DNA of 64,000 bases from Brachypodius melanocephalos (Eukaryota > Chordata > Aves > Passeriformes > Pycnonotidae). Made by a program: the position numbers and the translations under genes. The stretch lies in assembly GCA_013398615.1 (NCBI GenBank), contig VZSR01000514.1, positions 7,002,305 to 7,066,304 of the forward strand, read 5' to 3'. The notes under the pieces are model-generated. The model worked only from the letters and a program-made list of their open reading frames with translations, ran no database searches and was not told where the DNA came from. Numbering within the stretch: position 1 is the first letter of the stretch; each line of letters opens with the position of its first letter. Below, one piece after another: positions 27,081 to 37,827 of the stretch.

Positions 27081-28382
27081 GTCTACTCAGAATGAAGAAT
27101 GGTTTAATTGCTAAAGAGGCTGGGGCTGGCATTTAGTAACCACTGCTGGTTTTGTGCTGCTGATCTAACCGCAGGAATTAGCAGCGGGTTCCTGTTTTTC
27201 GCTGTTGCTGAACAGGGAAACACTGATTTGAGTGGCTGCCCACAGGAGGGGGGAAATGAAAGAGACAGGAGTTTAGTGCTGAATGGGTACAGTGTGTGTC
27301 ATTTTATGGATGGCTGGGACTGTGATAAAGTCTCTTCTGACCTACAGAAACACTGTCTTGTGGTTACTATTGAAAGCAAATAACCAGAAAGAAAATGTGC
27401 GCAGTTGAAAACTTACTGTGGAGTGCAGCCTTAATGCAGAGCACTGTAGTTACAGCCCAGGGTAATAAAGAAGGGTTTGTTTGGAATATTTTACAAACCT
27501 TGGTTTCTATAGTAACAATCATCACGAATACTTTCAGCTTCAGAAATAACATCTGCTTGGTGACTGATCTCAAATCTCAACCCTTGCTGAAGTAATAAGT
27601 TCCTGCTCCTTCTGCTTATTGTTAGCCAGTGGCATTTGATACAGAGCATTTATTTCCATAGGACTGGGAAAGGTGTTGGGAAGGAGTGGGAAAAGGGAAG
27701 AGGAATCAGAAAATGTGGGTAAAATGTGTTATCAGCTGCTTTATCCTTTAGTCACTGCTAAAATAAATCAGAGTTTACACAGAGACCAAAAGTAAACGTG
27801 TTACACCGTTCTGTTGACTGATGTACAGAACAAACATTACTCTGCTTTAGTCTGGTCAGTGATTTAAACTTTATGCATAAACTTAGGGGGAGAAAAATCA
27901 TTTGGTTAGACATGAAAAGTGTATGTACAGAGTACAAATCTTAATGGAATGCAAGGCTCTGAAGGAAACTCCAATGAAAAGTTCACAAATTGGTGAATTT
28001 TCAAGGAAACCCTTTCAAAAAGGTGGACACCTGCTGTGAAAATGGTATTTCTTTTGAAGATAAGATTCTAAAATCATCATCACTGCTGCTAAATTTTGCA
28101 ATGTAAAATGTAAAGTGAGAACATTTTCTGAAGCATGATAAATACTCTCATGCAATAAGGATCGGGACTATAGAATTAATGTGAATCGTGATTTTTGGTG
28201 GTGGTGGCTGAGTACCACCTTAATGAAGAGCATAATAAATATATTGACATAATTAGAAGTTCTGCTGTGCCAAAGGAAATATGACTGGAACTGAAGAGTT
28301 AGTTGAGCTGGGCTATATTTCCATAGCACTCATTTTTAGTTAGCAATGCCCAAGAGCGTAAGCAAGCTTGGAATATGGTAGC

Positions 28383-28550
28383 AAAAAACCCCAAAACAAA
28401 CAAACAAAAAAGCCAACCTCCTCCCCAAACAAACAAAAATCCCCAACAACAGCAAAAACCCCAAAACCACACAGAAAAAAAGCCAAAAACTAACAAAGCA
28501 AAACAAACAAACAAAAAAATCCCCCAACTCCCTCCCCCCAAAAAACCCAC
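28383..28550 (-). repeat. A/C-rich low-complexity tract (CAAA/CCCAA type)
   Basis: About 165 bases almost free of G and T on the + strand, built from caaa, aaacc and cccca units. It is the reverse-strand counterpart of the G/T-rich tracts elsewhere in the window. It gives spurious Phe/Trp/Gly-rich frames on the minus strand. Confidence 0.88.
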
Positions 28551-30076
28551 TTGTTTTCCATTTAAGTGTGGTTCAGTAAATATTTTATACTGTAGATCTA
28601 TAGTGGCTTAGTAAAAGTTATACAGTTTTTGCAGTATTTTGAAGGAGCAGTCTTTTTTCTTCTTTTTTATAGTAAAAAAAAAATCTGTCTCTTTAAAAAA
28701 AAAAAAGTATTCCATCAGATATGTTGAGCTAACATGAGTAACAAGATTAAATAGTTTCATTCATGCAAGTAATCATGTTTGGTTTAATGCAAAGTTTCTC
28801 CAAGCACTAATTCTCATGTGTCTAATTATTTGTCAGGTTAGATCCTATAGCTTCCAATTTTTGGGTGCATTTTTAGTGATATTCTGAATATGAGCACAGT
28901 AAGTACTAACAATCTTGATGGGGAGCATCTTAGAAAGCAACATTAAGTGATAATGCTCGAGCTTGAATTTATTTGCAGGATTTTTTCAAGGACACTATTA
29001 ATAAATGAATAACACAGTGTCAGGTTTGCAGCTAAATCAAAATAGTTCCGCTGCTGCTTGGGTGATGTGCTGATTTAAGCAGCTGATATGTAGGATTTGA
29101 ATTCATTCATAAGATTAGAGTGAAAAAACTACTCAATTATGTTTTCACATTGGTGGATGGTCAGAGCAGGCAATGGAGGTCCTCAAGAGAGGAAAGTGAG
29201 ACCCATCTTGCAATACCTTAGACAGGGTCTGGTTTGTGCTTCCACACTCCTGCCAGCCTGCCCTCTCCCTTTTCCCCTCTCTGGCAGCAACCACTGCCAA
29301 AGCAGTTTAACACATGCTGCTGCTACCACCACGTAACTCAGCAAAACCAGGCTCCCTTTTGCTGCCATCTCATACCTTTTCCTTGGAAAACAGAAATCTT
29401 TTATTTATCGTTGCTCTTCCTGCTGCCGGCGCGGCTACGATGGGATCCACAATGTCCACGTGCAGTCACTGGGATGAAAACTTCTATAGACTCTCAAATC
29501 TTAAACAGGGATCATTTGTTTCAGAATGGTTTTGGCTCTGGTGTGCACACTTTACAGCTGTCCTTGGGCCATGGCAAGGACAATGAAAATAAAAGCTATG
29601 TCATGCTTTCAGAGGTTCGTTTGTGTCCTCCCTCCGTTCCCCGGTCTGTGATCTGTGTAAGTTGTCATGATAGAAAGTAATTTGTTATTCTGGCGCCATT
29701 AACATTTTTTTTCCTGCATTAAGAATACTGCCAAGTTTGCACTTTAATCCCTTCTGCTGACAGCTAGTTTTCACAATGTCTTGATTTAGTTCTCTTTTTT
29801 TATTATTACAATTCCAGGTAGAAATGTTTTAATTTGTCATTCACTAGGCATCCCGTATGTGGCCAGGAGGTTAAAAAAGAACTAGAAAGGGCATTGCTGA
29901 GGAAAAGTTCACTAATACTGTGTTTTGGATGACATACAGGGTACTACATTTTCTTTCCAATTTTGCAAGAAATGCAAAATACAGCACAGTCCTTTCAGGA
30001 CACTTGCCTCTCCTAACCCTCACATCTGGCATGGATCTCCTAAATGATGATCAAACAGTGATGATCAAATGAAGAT

Positions 30077-30135
30077 CTTTTGTGACTCTAGGTCACTGCA
30101 GAGCTACAGAAATAACATCTCTGCAGTCACAAAAG
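30077..30135. repeat. Imperfect stem-loop with 11-bp and 6-bp stems
   Basis: The arm cttttgtgact (30077-30087) is perfectly complementary to agtcacaaaag (30125-30135). Inside it gcagag (30098-30103) pairs with ctctgc (30119-30124), leaving a one-sided 10-nt bulge and a 15-nt loop. This is sequence complementarity only; there is no evidence of a processed RNA. Confidence 0.6.
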
Positions 30136-32535
30136 GTTAGTCAGAACTTCTGCCTTCTGTGTGAATTTCGTTGTCACAATGACAGATTGAAACTTTATGA
30201 TCCCCACCCTGAGCAAAGGACAGCCCTTCTGGGCTCCCCATGGACATTTCAAAAGCCTTCAGCTGGTTCTGTTTGTTTGTTCCCCATGAAAGCAGCGTGT
30301 ACCATGCTCACACTTAGCCCTGCCTGTTACCACAGCCACACTGTCAGCCTGCAAGTGGGGCAGAATTTAAATTGTGCCTTGTACTTTATCTTCCCCAACC
30401 CTGGAAAGTGAGTAGTGGCTCTGAGGTGACCATGTCCTCTTCTACAGGCAGCCTAGGGTAAGATTAACCCATTGTGACATATGGGAGGGACTCTCTGCTC
30501 TGAAATGATCAGCCCAAGCTCAAACAGTGCTGGACTGTCAGTCATTCATCCCCAGGGAAATGAGTTTTTATAGATGACTCTTTAAGGCTGAATTATAAAG
30601 GAATAATAGAATTCTCTACTTCTCGTTTCTAATCCTTGGAGATCCAGCAGATATGCCCATCTGGGAAACAAATGCCCATTAGCATCACTTCACTGCACAG
30701 CAACATTTTGCCTTACAGGATGGCAGGCAGAAGAATTTACAGGAAGGTACCTGGGGATACATGATTCCTGGTATATGCCACAGACACAGAGTCTCAGGTG
30801 CTTTTCCCAACAGGATCTACCTGGATGCTGCCAAGATAAATTTCTTTTCACACACTGGATGTTGTCACTGCCAGCCTTTAATCAGACTCATAGAGCTTAA
30901 TAGGGGAATATTCTGGAAGCTCCAGGGGATATCTCTGGCAGCAATCCAGTACAACTACTACACACACCATCCGCTCTAAGTTATGTTCAATATTTTCCAT
31001 ATTAACCTGGAATTACCCTCATTAAGGGGCAAGATGTAATAGTAAAGTAAAACCAAGTTTATTTAACAGTATGAAGACACAGGGAACTGCATCCATGGGC
31101 ACACAGATAAAGAAATGCAATCAATGTTCCCTGATTTAACTTGTTCCCAAGTTTTAACTTGGCTTCAATGACTTGTGCTCTGTTCAGCCACTCATGAAAA
31201 TCAAGAAAATTCCAGGATTGGTGCACAATGATGTCGCAGTTCAGGAAAAGCAACCCCTAGGCAGTAGGATAAAAGTTGAATAGCAAACTTGATAAGGAGT
31301 TCTTTTATTTATTGAAAATAAATGCATCTGCAGGTGTTTCTCGTAGCTTGGTCTTAATAAATCAGTTTTAATCAGAATGTCAATTCACAGCTCTCTTGCT
31401 AATGAAATGCTACATGACATAGTATTAGGTTTTGAAATTAAGTCCCTTACTAGATTAACTGAGAGCAACTTTGTTCCAAATAAACATAGTTCTTATAATA
31501 AAAATATGACCTTTCCAAGCATAGACATTTAAGACTAATATATAAATTTCAGATTAGTACAGAACTAACAACCGTATTCTAGTCAGAAAAGGCTGCATGA
31601 AAGAATTCAGTCTGTCATTGTTAGAGCTGAGATAGAGAAGCAAGACAAAAAATCGAAGGATAACAATGCAGTTTGTGCACTGGAGCCATAATAACAGCTT
31701 GGTAATCATAATGTATTCTATTTATTGTTCATTTCCACTGTTTTTCTTATGGAAAATAATGTTCCAGTATAGTCTGAGATTTCCATTTCTATTTTGAGAC
31801 AAGGAAATTAATGATTTGTGTTCTGCAAAAACAGTGGGGCAGAATTACAATGGAAAGATAATTTGCAGTTTAAAAGGTAATGAGAAATGTTAGTGTAATT
31901 TTGGTTGGATTGCATTTAATTATCAATAAACCCTTTGATCTTAGCTTTATTAGACATGGTAGGAGTTTTCAGGGGAAGCTTGTTCATTTTGAAGGGCTGG
32001 TAGGGTTGGTAGAGTCCTCCCAGTAAATTGGAGCAGCTGGATGACTTGATCACAGAAACAAGGCAGTTGCCTCCAGCCTCTTTCAGTTTAGGTAGAAGAA
32101 TTAAGAGATACAACAAAAAGTTCACCAAAAAGTTTTTCTGCTGTTGGTAATGTGGTTATGTTCCTCCCATAGGTTAGTGGGACCTCATTAGCCAAAACTA
32201 GAAATCACTTGGAAATCCTCAGGCAAAAGAAGGTGCAGTGTAGAAACCCAGAGTGCTGAGGACACTCGGGCTCTGGGCCATTCTTGCAGGTTTAAATGAG
32301 GTGAAGCTTTCCACTCACTAATTGCAAGAGAGGAACTTTATGTGATGTATTAAATGAAAGTCTTCTGTAGATGCTCAGAATTTCTGTAAAGCCCTGGAGT
32401 CATATGAAGAGCTGGTGTTTCCTCTACCAGCCACAAGCAATGTTCAGTACCCCAGCCTCGTTTATTTGTTCTGTTTCTGTGTTTCCTGAGGTATATTTCT
32501 CCCTCACACAAATGATGTTTTGTGAAAGCTTTTTT

Positions 32536-32621
32536 NNNNNNNNNNNNNNNNNNNNNNNNNNNNNNNNNNNNNNNNNNNNNNNNNNNNNNNNNNNNNNNNN
32601 NNNNNNNNNNNNNNNNNNNNN
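32536..32621. other. Assembly gap (86 N)
   Basis: Eighty-six ambiguous bases follow a T5 run. The odd, non-rounded length suggests an estimated gap size. Frames running through it are artefacts. Confidence 0.99.
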
Positions 32622-33812
32622 GTGTTGCACTATCACTAAAGCTCATTACTCTTTGAACAAATCTGTGGAGAACGTTGTCAAAACTTGTGGGTGGGAAGCT
32701 CATACTCAAAAGTGTGTTAATGAGCATTAGTTCACCCAATATTAGAACAGTAACGCGGTGTAGCACTGACAGTCTGCAGAACCAGCAGTGCTTTGTTTCT
32801 GGCTGAGGTTCTGCCTCAGCTCCAGCACCCTGACAGTGTCAGGTTCTCCTTGGGGCAGCAGCAGGTGCTGTGAAAGTGATGGGATTTTGCTGGGAGGAGT
32901 AGACAGTGCTGCTTCTTTCCTCTGACATTACTGCTGGGTTTGATTCTGTTGGGGAATGACCCTGGAAAGAATCAGATGGAGATGAGATGGAGGTTGTCTA
33001 CAGGTGGGAATCTGCCATCTCCTTCTCCTGGAAGGACAGCAGCACAAGGGACAGGTGGAGTTTCTTCAGGAAAATGGCCAAAAAACACCCCAGCCAAATG
33101 ACATTAGTGGAATTCTGTGATTTTGAGAGGGTGAATTTTCCTTTCTTTCTTAGCACTGCTGAGAAGTCTGCCTTTACTGCACTGAAAATGGTCAGAACAA
33201 CCACAGCATTTGACACTTCATCTTTAATTGTAGGTCAGAGCATTTAATCTCAAACATTCATTTAGTAAAAGCAGAACAGGGTAACCAGGATTCATCCTCT
33301 TACCATTAAAAACAGAGTTAATCTCTGCTTTCACCTGTGTTTGAAAAGAAAGTGGCCACAACTGCAGTGTAAAAACCTAATTTAATAAGGATGATTTGGG
33401 AACAGCTACCTTGATCAAGCTCTGCATGCAGGGCAGCTGCAGGAATGCCAGTGAATCCTGAGTGGGCATCGAAGACACCAAAATGTGCCTGGCAGGTAGA
33501 GGCGACTTTCAAATCCTGGGAAATCTTTAATACTAATAGTAAGAATAATGGGGTTTTGAGGCTTTTGAATTTGCATGAAAGCATCTTAATTTGATCAAAT
33601 CCAACCTGGGTATTCAAGTGCATTTTGGAGTCTGAGACTTGTGTATGCCAAATAAATCAGGGAACTCAGAAAATAACCAAAGAATTTAAGAATAGTACCA
33701 GAGGCTGAGAGCAAATGAAGATGTGAATACTTGTAATATAACAGTCTGAATTTTATGTTTCCTGCTTTTCTGCATCTCTTAGCTCTTCAGAGGACACAGG
33801 TTTTTGGGGGGC

Positions 33813-33826
33813 TTTTTTTTTTTTTT
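33813..33826 (+). repeat. T14 homopolymer in a T/G/C-rich context
   Basis: A G6 run directly precedes the T run, and a second T6 run with cccc follows. Confidence 0.8.
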
Positions 33827-36800
33827 CATTTTTTCCCCTCCTCTGAAGTCTTGCACATTAAAAATCCAGAAAAGTGGCTGTTTATATTCTGAGTCTGGTC
33901 CTAATCCTGTTGCAACAACAGATTTGATTGTTTATTTGCCAAGGTATCTAGCTTAGTTGATGTGGAATTCACCAGATTAATGCTGTTTTAATATGTTTAA
34001 AAACTAAATTTAAATTGACATAATTAATTAATACAATAAAGAGTATAATTCAAGCTGGTTTTTAAGAAGAACTGAAGTTTTATTTATAATGAATTCTTGT
34101 AAGTACTACTAAGACCATTTTAGTTGGGAAACATTACAGTGATTAATGCATAGCTGTTTGCATTTTAATACTTGATTTATATATCAGATCTGTATTTGTG
34201 CACACTGTCAAACTTTATTCTGTTCTTGTCAAAATACTTATTGCTTCTGACAGGTGTAACATGCTCACATTAATCCTTAATTCCTTGATTCAATTTTCTA
34301 ATTGCTTTTTTGGCATGAGTTTGGAGCCATTTAGTCTTACGTGAAGTATTTGTCTTATGGTATAATAATGCACTTTTAAAAATTGGATGCACCCAATTTA
34401 GAATGTGGGAGAAAATATATAGAGGGATATTACTTAGTACTGAAAAATCAAAAGTTTTATAGCACTTCTGAGAGGCACCACTTCTTGGAATACAGATGGA
34501 ACCAAACACTTTATACTTTCCATCTTCCCATATTCACAGTGTTAAATATTTTCGTAGATACAAATTGGTGCTGAAGTTTCAGTGCCTTTTGCCCAAGGAG
34601 ATGCTGAACACTTAGAGCAGCTCCATGAACATTATTCTGCTCTTCTCATTGTTCTCCTGCTCTTCTCACCTCTCCAGGCCACTGCTGTCTGCTGCCCACC
34701 CCACCCACCAAGGGGGACAGAATCCCCTTCCCAGCTTCTCCTTGCTCTGCACTCTTAAAGCTGATCAACTCTTTTATCCCCAGACAGACAAAGATAATAA
34801 TGCAGGATTTGCAGGGGGTTTTTGATACTTAAATAAATATACTCGCCTCTTTTGCTGTTTTCTTTTATAAAGCATGAACGTGGTGCAAACTGCCACGTGT
34901 TTTTCTGCCAGCAATGGTAATGTTGTCACCTGGCCTGTGAAGGAAAGAAAATAAGTCGGCCCAAATCTATTTCTCACAGAAACAGATCCAAAAGAATCTC
35001 CCCAAAGCTTGGTATTTCCTCATAAACTCACCAGGCAGCTGAACTTTGACTTTTTAGGACTTTCAGGAAAAGATTGGGAGAATGTAGAACCTTTGCTCTA
35101 ATAAAAATCTGGGAACCCATGAAGATGACTCCTGATACTTATTTTCTGTGAATAAATGCATGAATACACACTTAAATTGGGGATAAAATTTTATTTATTT
35201 TTTTTTAATTGCCTGATTTAATCCCTGCCCTCTCCACTTATTTCTTCTTTCTACATCCTCTACATTACTCTTCTGTTTTTCCTATCAATAACAGGGTGTG
35301 TTCCTTGATCCTTTTATTCCTTCATAGTTTTCTGCCACTTTCTTTCTCACCTTCCCAGCTGACATACCTCTTTCTGTCATAGTGTGTGTTGAAAAGGGAA
35401 TATAGGAGTAAAAGTTTATCAAAGAAGTGTTTGTTTATTATGTCTTCCACTGATAAAGTTTTATTAATCTGTGATTGTCATTTGAGGTTTTGGCAAAATA
35501 TGTAAGTCACTTTCTGTACAAGGGGAAAAGAAAAAATGATAATTCTAGCAAGTAAATCATGGTAGCTTACTGCTTTGGGCAAACAAACTTGTGCCTTATC
35601 TCTTCCAAAAAACCCGTGGAAAATGCATGATAAATGGCACATTTCAGAGAACATGTTATGTCCCTGTGAAATAACTTTGATTCATGGTTATGTATTTATC
35701 TTTAAACAACTGACAAACCTTAGGCTATCTAAATTATTATCATTTCCTCTATGCTACTGTGTTATTTTGCTAGGGAACCTGAATGATGTGAGGTAAGATA
35801 AGACATCTTGCTTTTGCAGTCATAATATTTTTATAAAGAATAAATAAGCCCAATACTCTTACTGTATTTTATTTTTGGATGAAGTGCTTTGAAAGAGTAT
35901 TTATCAGAAATCATTTCCTCCAATTGTGTTTTGAAGAGCATTAGTATAAACTTCAAACAGAGAAGGATGGAGCCTGTTGATCAAAGGGTTTATATTACAA
36001 AGCAAAAGAAAGTATTATCATTTGGATTTATAAGAAAGTAATCACCAAATTAAAAGTCATAGTGGTAAATTTGTTCTTTTCAGTTGTGTGTCTGCATAAA
36101 GTGTTCTGAATTACATTTTAAAATGAAGATTTTATTTTCTCTGTATTTTCAAACAGTTGTTTGATTTGCTGTTGTGACAAGTCGGGAATATTGACTTAAA
36201 TGCTCTATTGCTTGCATTAGTAACACCAGCTGGAGCTTTTGGGGTTTTAATGTTCTGTTTCATCATTTGGTAAAGGTTTTGGTGAATATAAGTTGTCATT
36301 CCCTATGTCATGGCAATTCTAAATTAGATGTAATCATTTACCCAAGTTCTTTACTGCTGTCACTTCAAAAGAATCTACAGAAATTCCTTTTAAATATGAC
36401 CATGAAGTTTAGAAAAAAAAGTATATTTATCTATTTTTCACTGAGTAGTAATAAATGTTGGTTACTTGGAGGTGGAAAATTATTATTGCTTTACATGATG
36501 GAAGTGCCTTTGTTTTCCTTGTATCAAGGACTTTGCAGTGAATTTAACTTGGCTAAACTATCATTTTCCTTAGAATACTGGAATCAGTTGACATTTGTGT
36601 ATACATTGCAATTTTTATGTAAATAGAAAGTTTTCCGGCTTTGAATTTTGAATCAAAATGTTGAACTCATATTTTGCCTCGGAACATGACAGACATTTAG
36701 AAAATTTACAAACAGAAAAAGAAAAAATGCTTATGCTGATTTTGACCTAATGTTTTTAGAAATATCTTTAGTGCTTGACTAAATGTTCAAGCTCTCAAAA

Positions 36801-37520
36801 GTGAAATGCCTATCTCTGAGTGAACACAAAACTTGGAAATATGGAAATGTGGATGCATTGTAAATTTTTGTCTTAAAAGCTTCTTATTCTATGCCTTTGT
36901 GGACTGCTTTGCTTTCTTTCCCAGCTCCTATTGTACTTGGTAAATCCACAACAATAGTAGCAACCATTTAGTTGAAAGCTAACTGCAAATGAAATGATCT
37001 ATATAGTTAGTGAGAGTTTGGTAACAGCACAAAGCCCCTCTCAACCACCACTGCTATCACAGCTTTATATAAGATAAAGCAAGGTGATTATCACACAAGC
37101 AACATTTTCAGAGGGTTTCTAAGCATATATAAATATAGTAGCACTGCACCTGTTTTTTGCAAAAAGAGTCAGGAAGGTCCTGCCTTGAAGAAATCATTTC
37201 CTTAGCAGGACAGACAGAGAGAAGGCAAAATCCCTGGTCTGGGGAATCTCAAGAGGGATTGACTATCTTTAGCTGTTGGTACACGGTATAGATTTGCTCT
37301 CATTTTATTGTTTTGGCATTAGGCAGGCTAGGTAATGGATGCTGTTGAAGCAGAACTCTTTCACACGGATACTTCTTAATAGAGATGGGGAAGTTGGCTA
37401 CTCTCAGACACCAATGTGTATATTAAAAGGTTTTGCTGTTTTCTTAGCTTCCGTTTGATATTACTACATTTAGGAAGCTATAAAATTCAGTAAAACTTTG
37501 TTGTCTTTATGATGATTTAT
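33827..37520. other. ATRNL1: Intronic stretch without a recognised element
   Basis: AT-rich with long T-rich segments, for example around 35190-35210. The frame at 36267-36626 (+) is 119 codons but has low-complexity composition and no recognisable domain. Confidence 0.6.
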
Positions 37521-37681
37521 TTTTGTGTTTAGATCTGCAGCGTGGGCTGTCGGAACCCATTTTTAAGTCCATTAACACGGTTCGGCAAATCTGTTTGAAC
37601 GCAAAGAAATAGCTAGGAGAAAATACCTTCTCACTGTGCCTTTAAATAAACTAAAGGTGCACAAGTGGGAATGTCAAAGGT

Positions 37682-37706
37682 TAACCTGTGTGTCTTCCTT
37701 TTGCAG
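37682..37706 (+). other. ATRNL1: 3' splice acceptor of the ATRNL1 exon
   Basis: A pyrimidine-rich stretch (tgtcttccttttgcag) ends in AG directly before the first in-frame Gly codon. A plausible branch-point-like ttaac lies about 20-25 bases upstream, around 37681-37685. The intron is phase 0 here because the exon opens on a complete codon. Confidence 0.9.
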
Positions 37707-37821
37707 GGTGCTCCTAAGCCGATCGCCATCGAGCCGTGCTCAGGAAACAGAGCCGCCGTGCTGACGGTGTTCTTGTGTCTGCCCAGGGGAGCGTCAGGGG
37801 TTCCACCACCGGGACAGTCAG
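37707..37821 (+). CDS. ATRNL1: Attractin-like 1 internal exon (cytoplasmic C-terminal tail), likely the penultimate coding exon
   Basis: A 115-bp exon reads in frame from its first base as GAPKPIAIEPCSGNR, then AAVLTVFLCLPRG, and ends PPPGQS plus the first base of a split Gly codon (38 codons + 1 nt). It is flanked by ttttgcag and gtaagg. The EPCxGNRAAVL core and the PPPGQSG ending are hallmarks of the attractin family tail; the VFLCLPRG form fits ATRNL1 better than ATRN. ATRNL1 is a large type I membrane protein with CUB, EGF, kelch and C-type lectin domains outside the cell. This exon lies in the short cytoplasmic tail, which from family knowledge has been reported to contact the melanocortin-4 receptor tail. 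GC is 64% (74 of 115), with nine CpGs, against AT-rich flanks, as expected for a constrained exon. No frameshift or stop is seen. The paralogue ATRN is the main alternative; the very long introns and the residues favour ATRNL1. Confidence 0.92.
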
Positions 37822-37827
37822 GTAAGG
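37819..37827 (+). other. ATRNL1: 5' splice donor of the ATRNL1 exon
   Basis: The exon ends TCAG and the intron begins GTAAGG, a near-consensus U1 site. The downstream intron is phase 1: one base of the Gly codon of PPPGQSG lies before the junction, matching the family reading in which Gly follows the Ser. Confidence 0.9.

Larger units (their letters stand above)
1..37706 (+). other. ATRNL1: ATRNL1 intron upstream of the exon (partial, 5' end outside the window)
   Basis: About 37.7 kb of AT-rich DNA precedes the exon without another recognisable attractin exon. I looked for the segment that should precede GAPKPIAIEP (the juxtamembrane and tail part) and did not see it. The content is unique-looking sequence with short CR1 tails, low-complexity tracts and small tandem repeats, listed separately. 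Frames of 60-155 codons occur on both strands, but they overlap each other, lack domain similarity I can name and do not join across splice sites. Confidence 0.8.

Noticed and set aside
28299..28550. Phe/Trp/Gly-rich membrane-like minus-strand frames
   Set aside because: They are translations of an A/C-rich low-complexity tract.
32350..32766. Long frames on both strands across the N gap
   Set aside because: They stay open only because ambiguous bases contain no stop codons.
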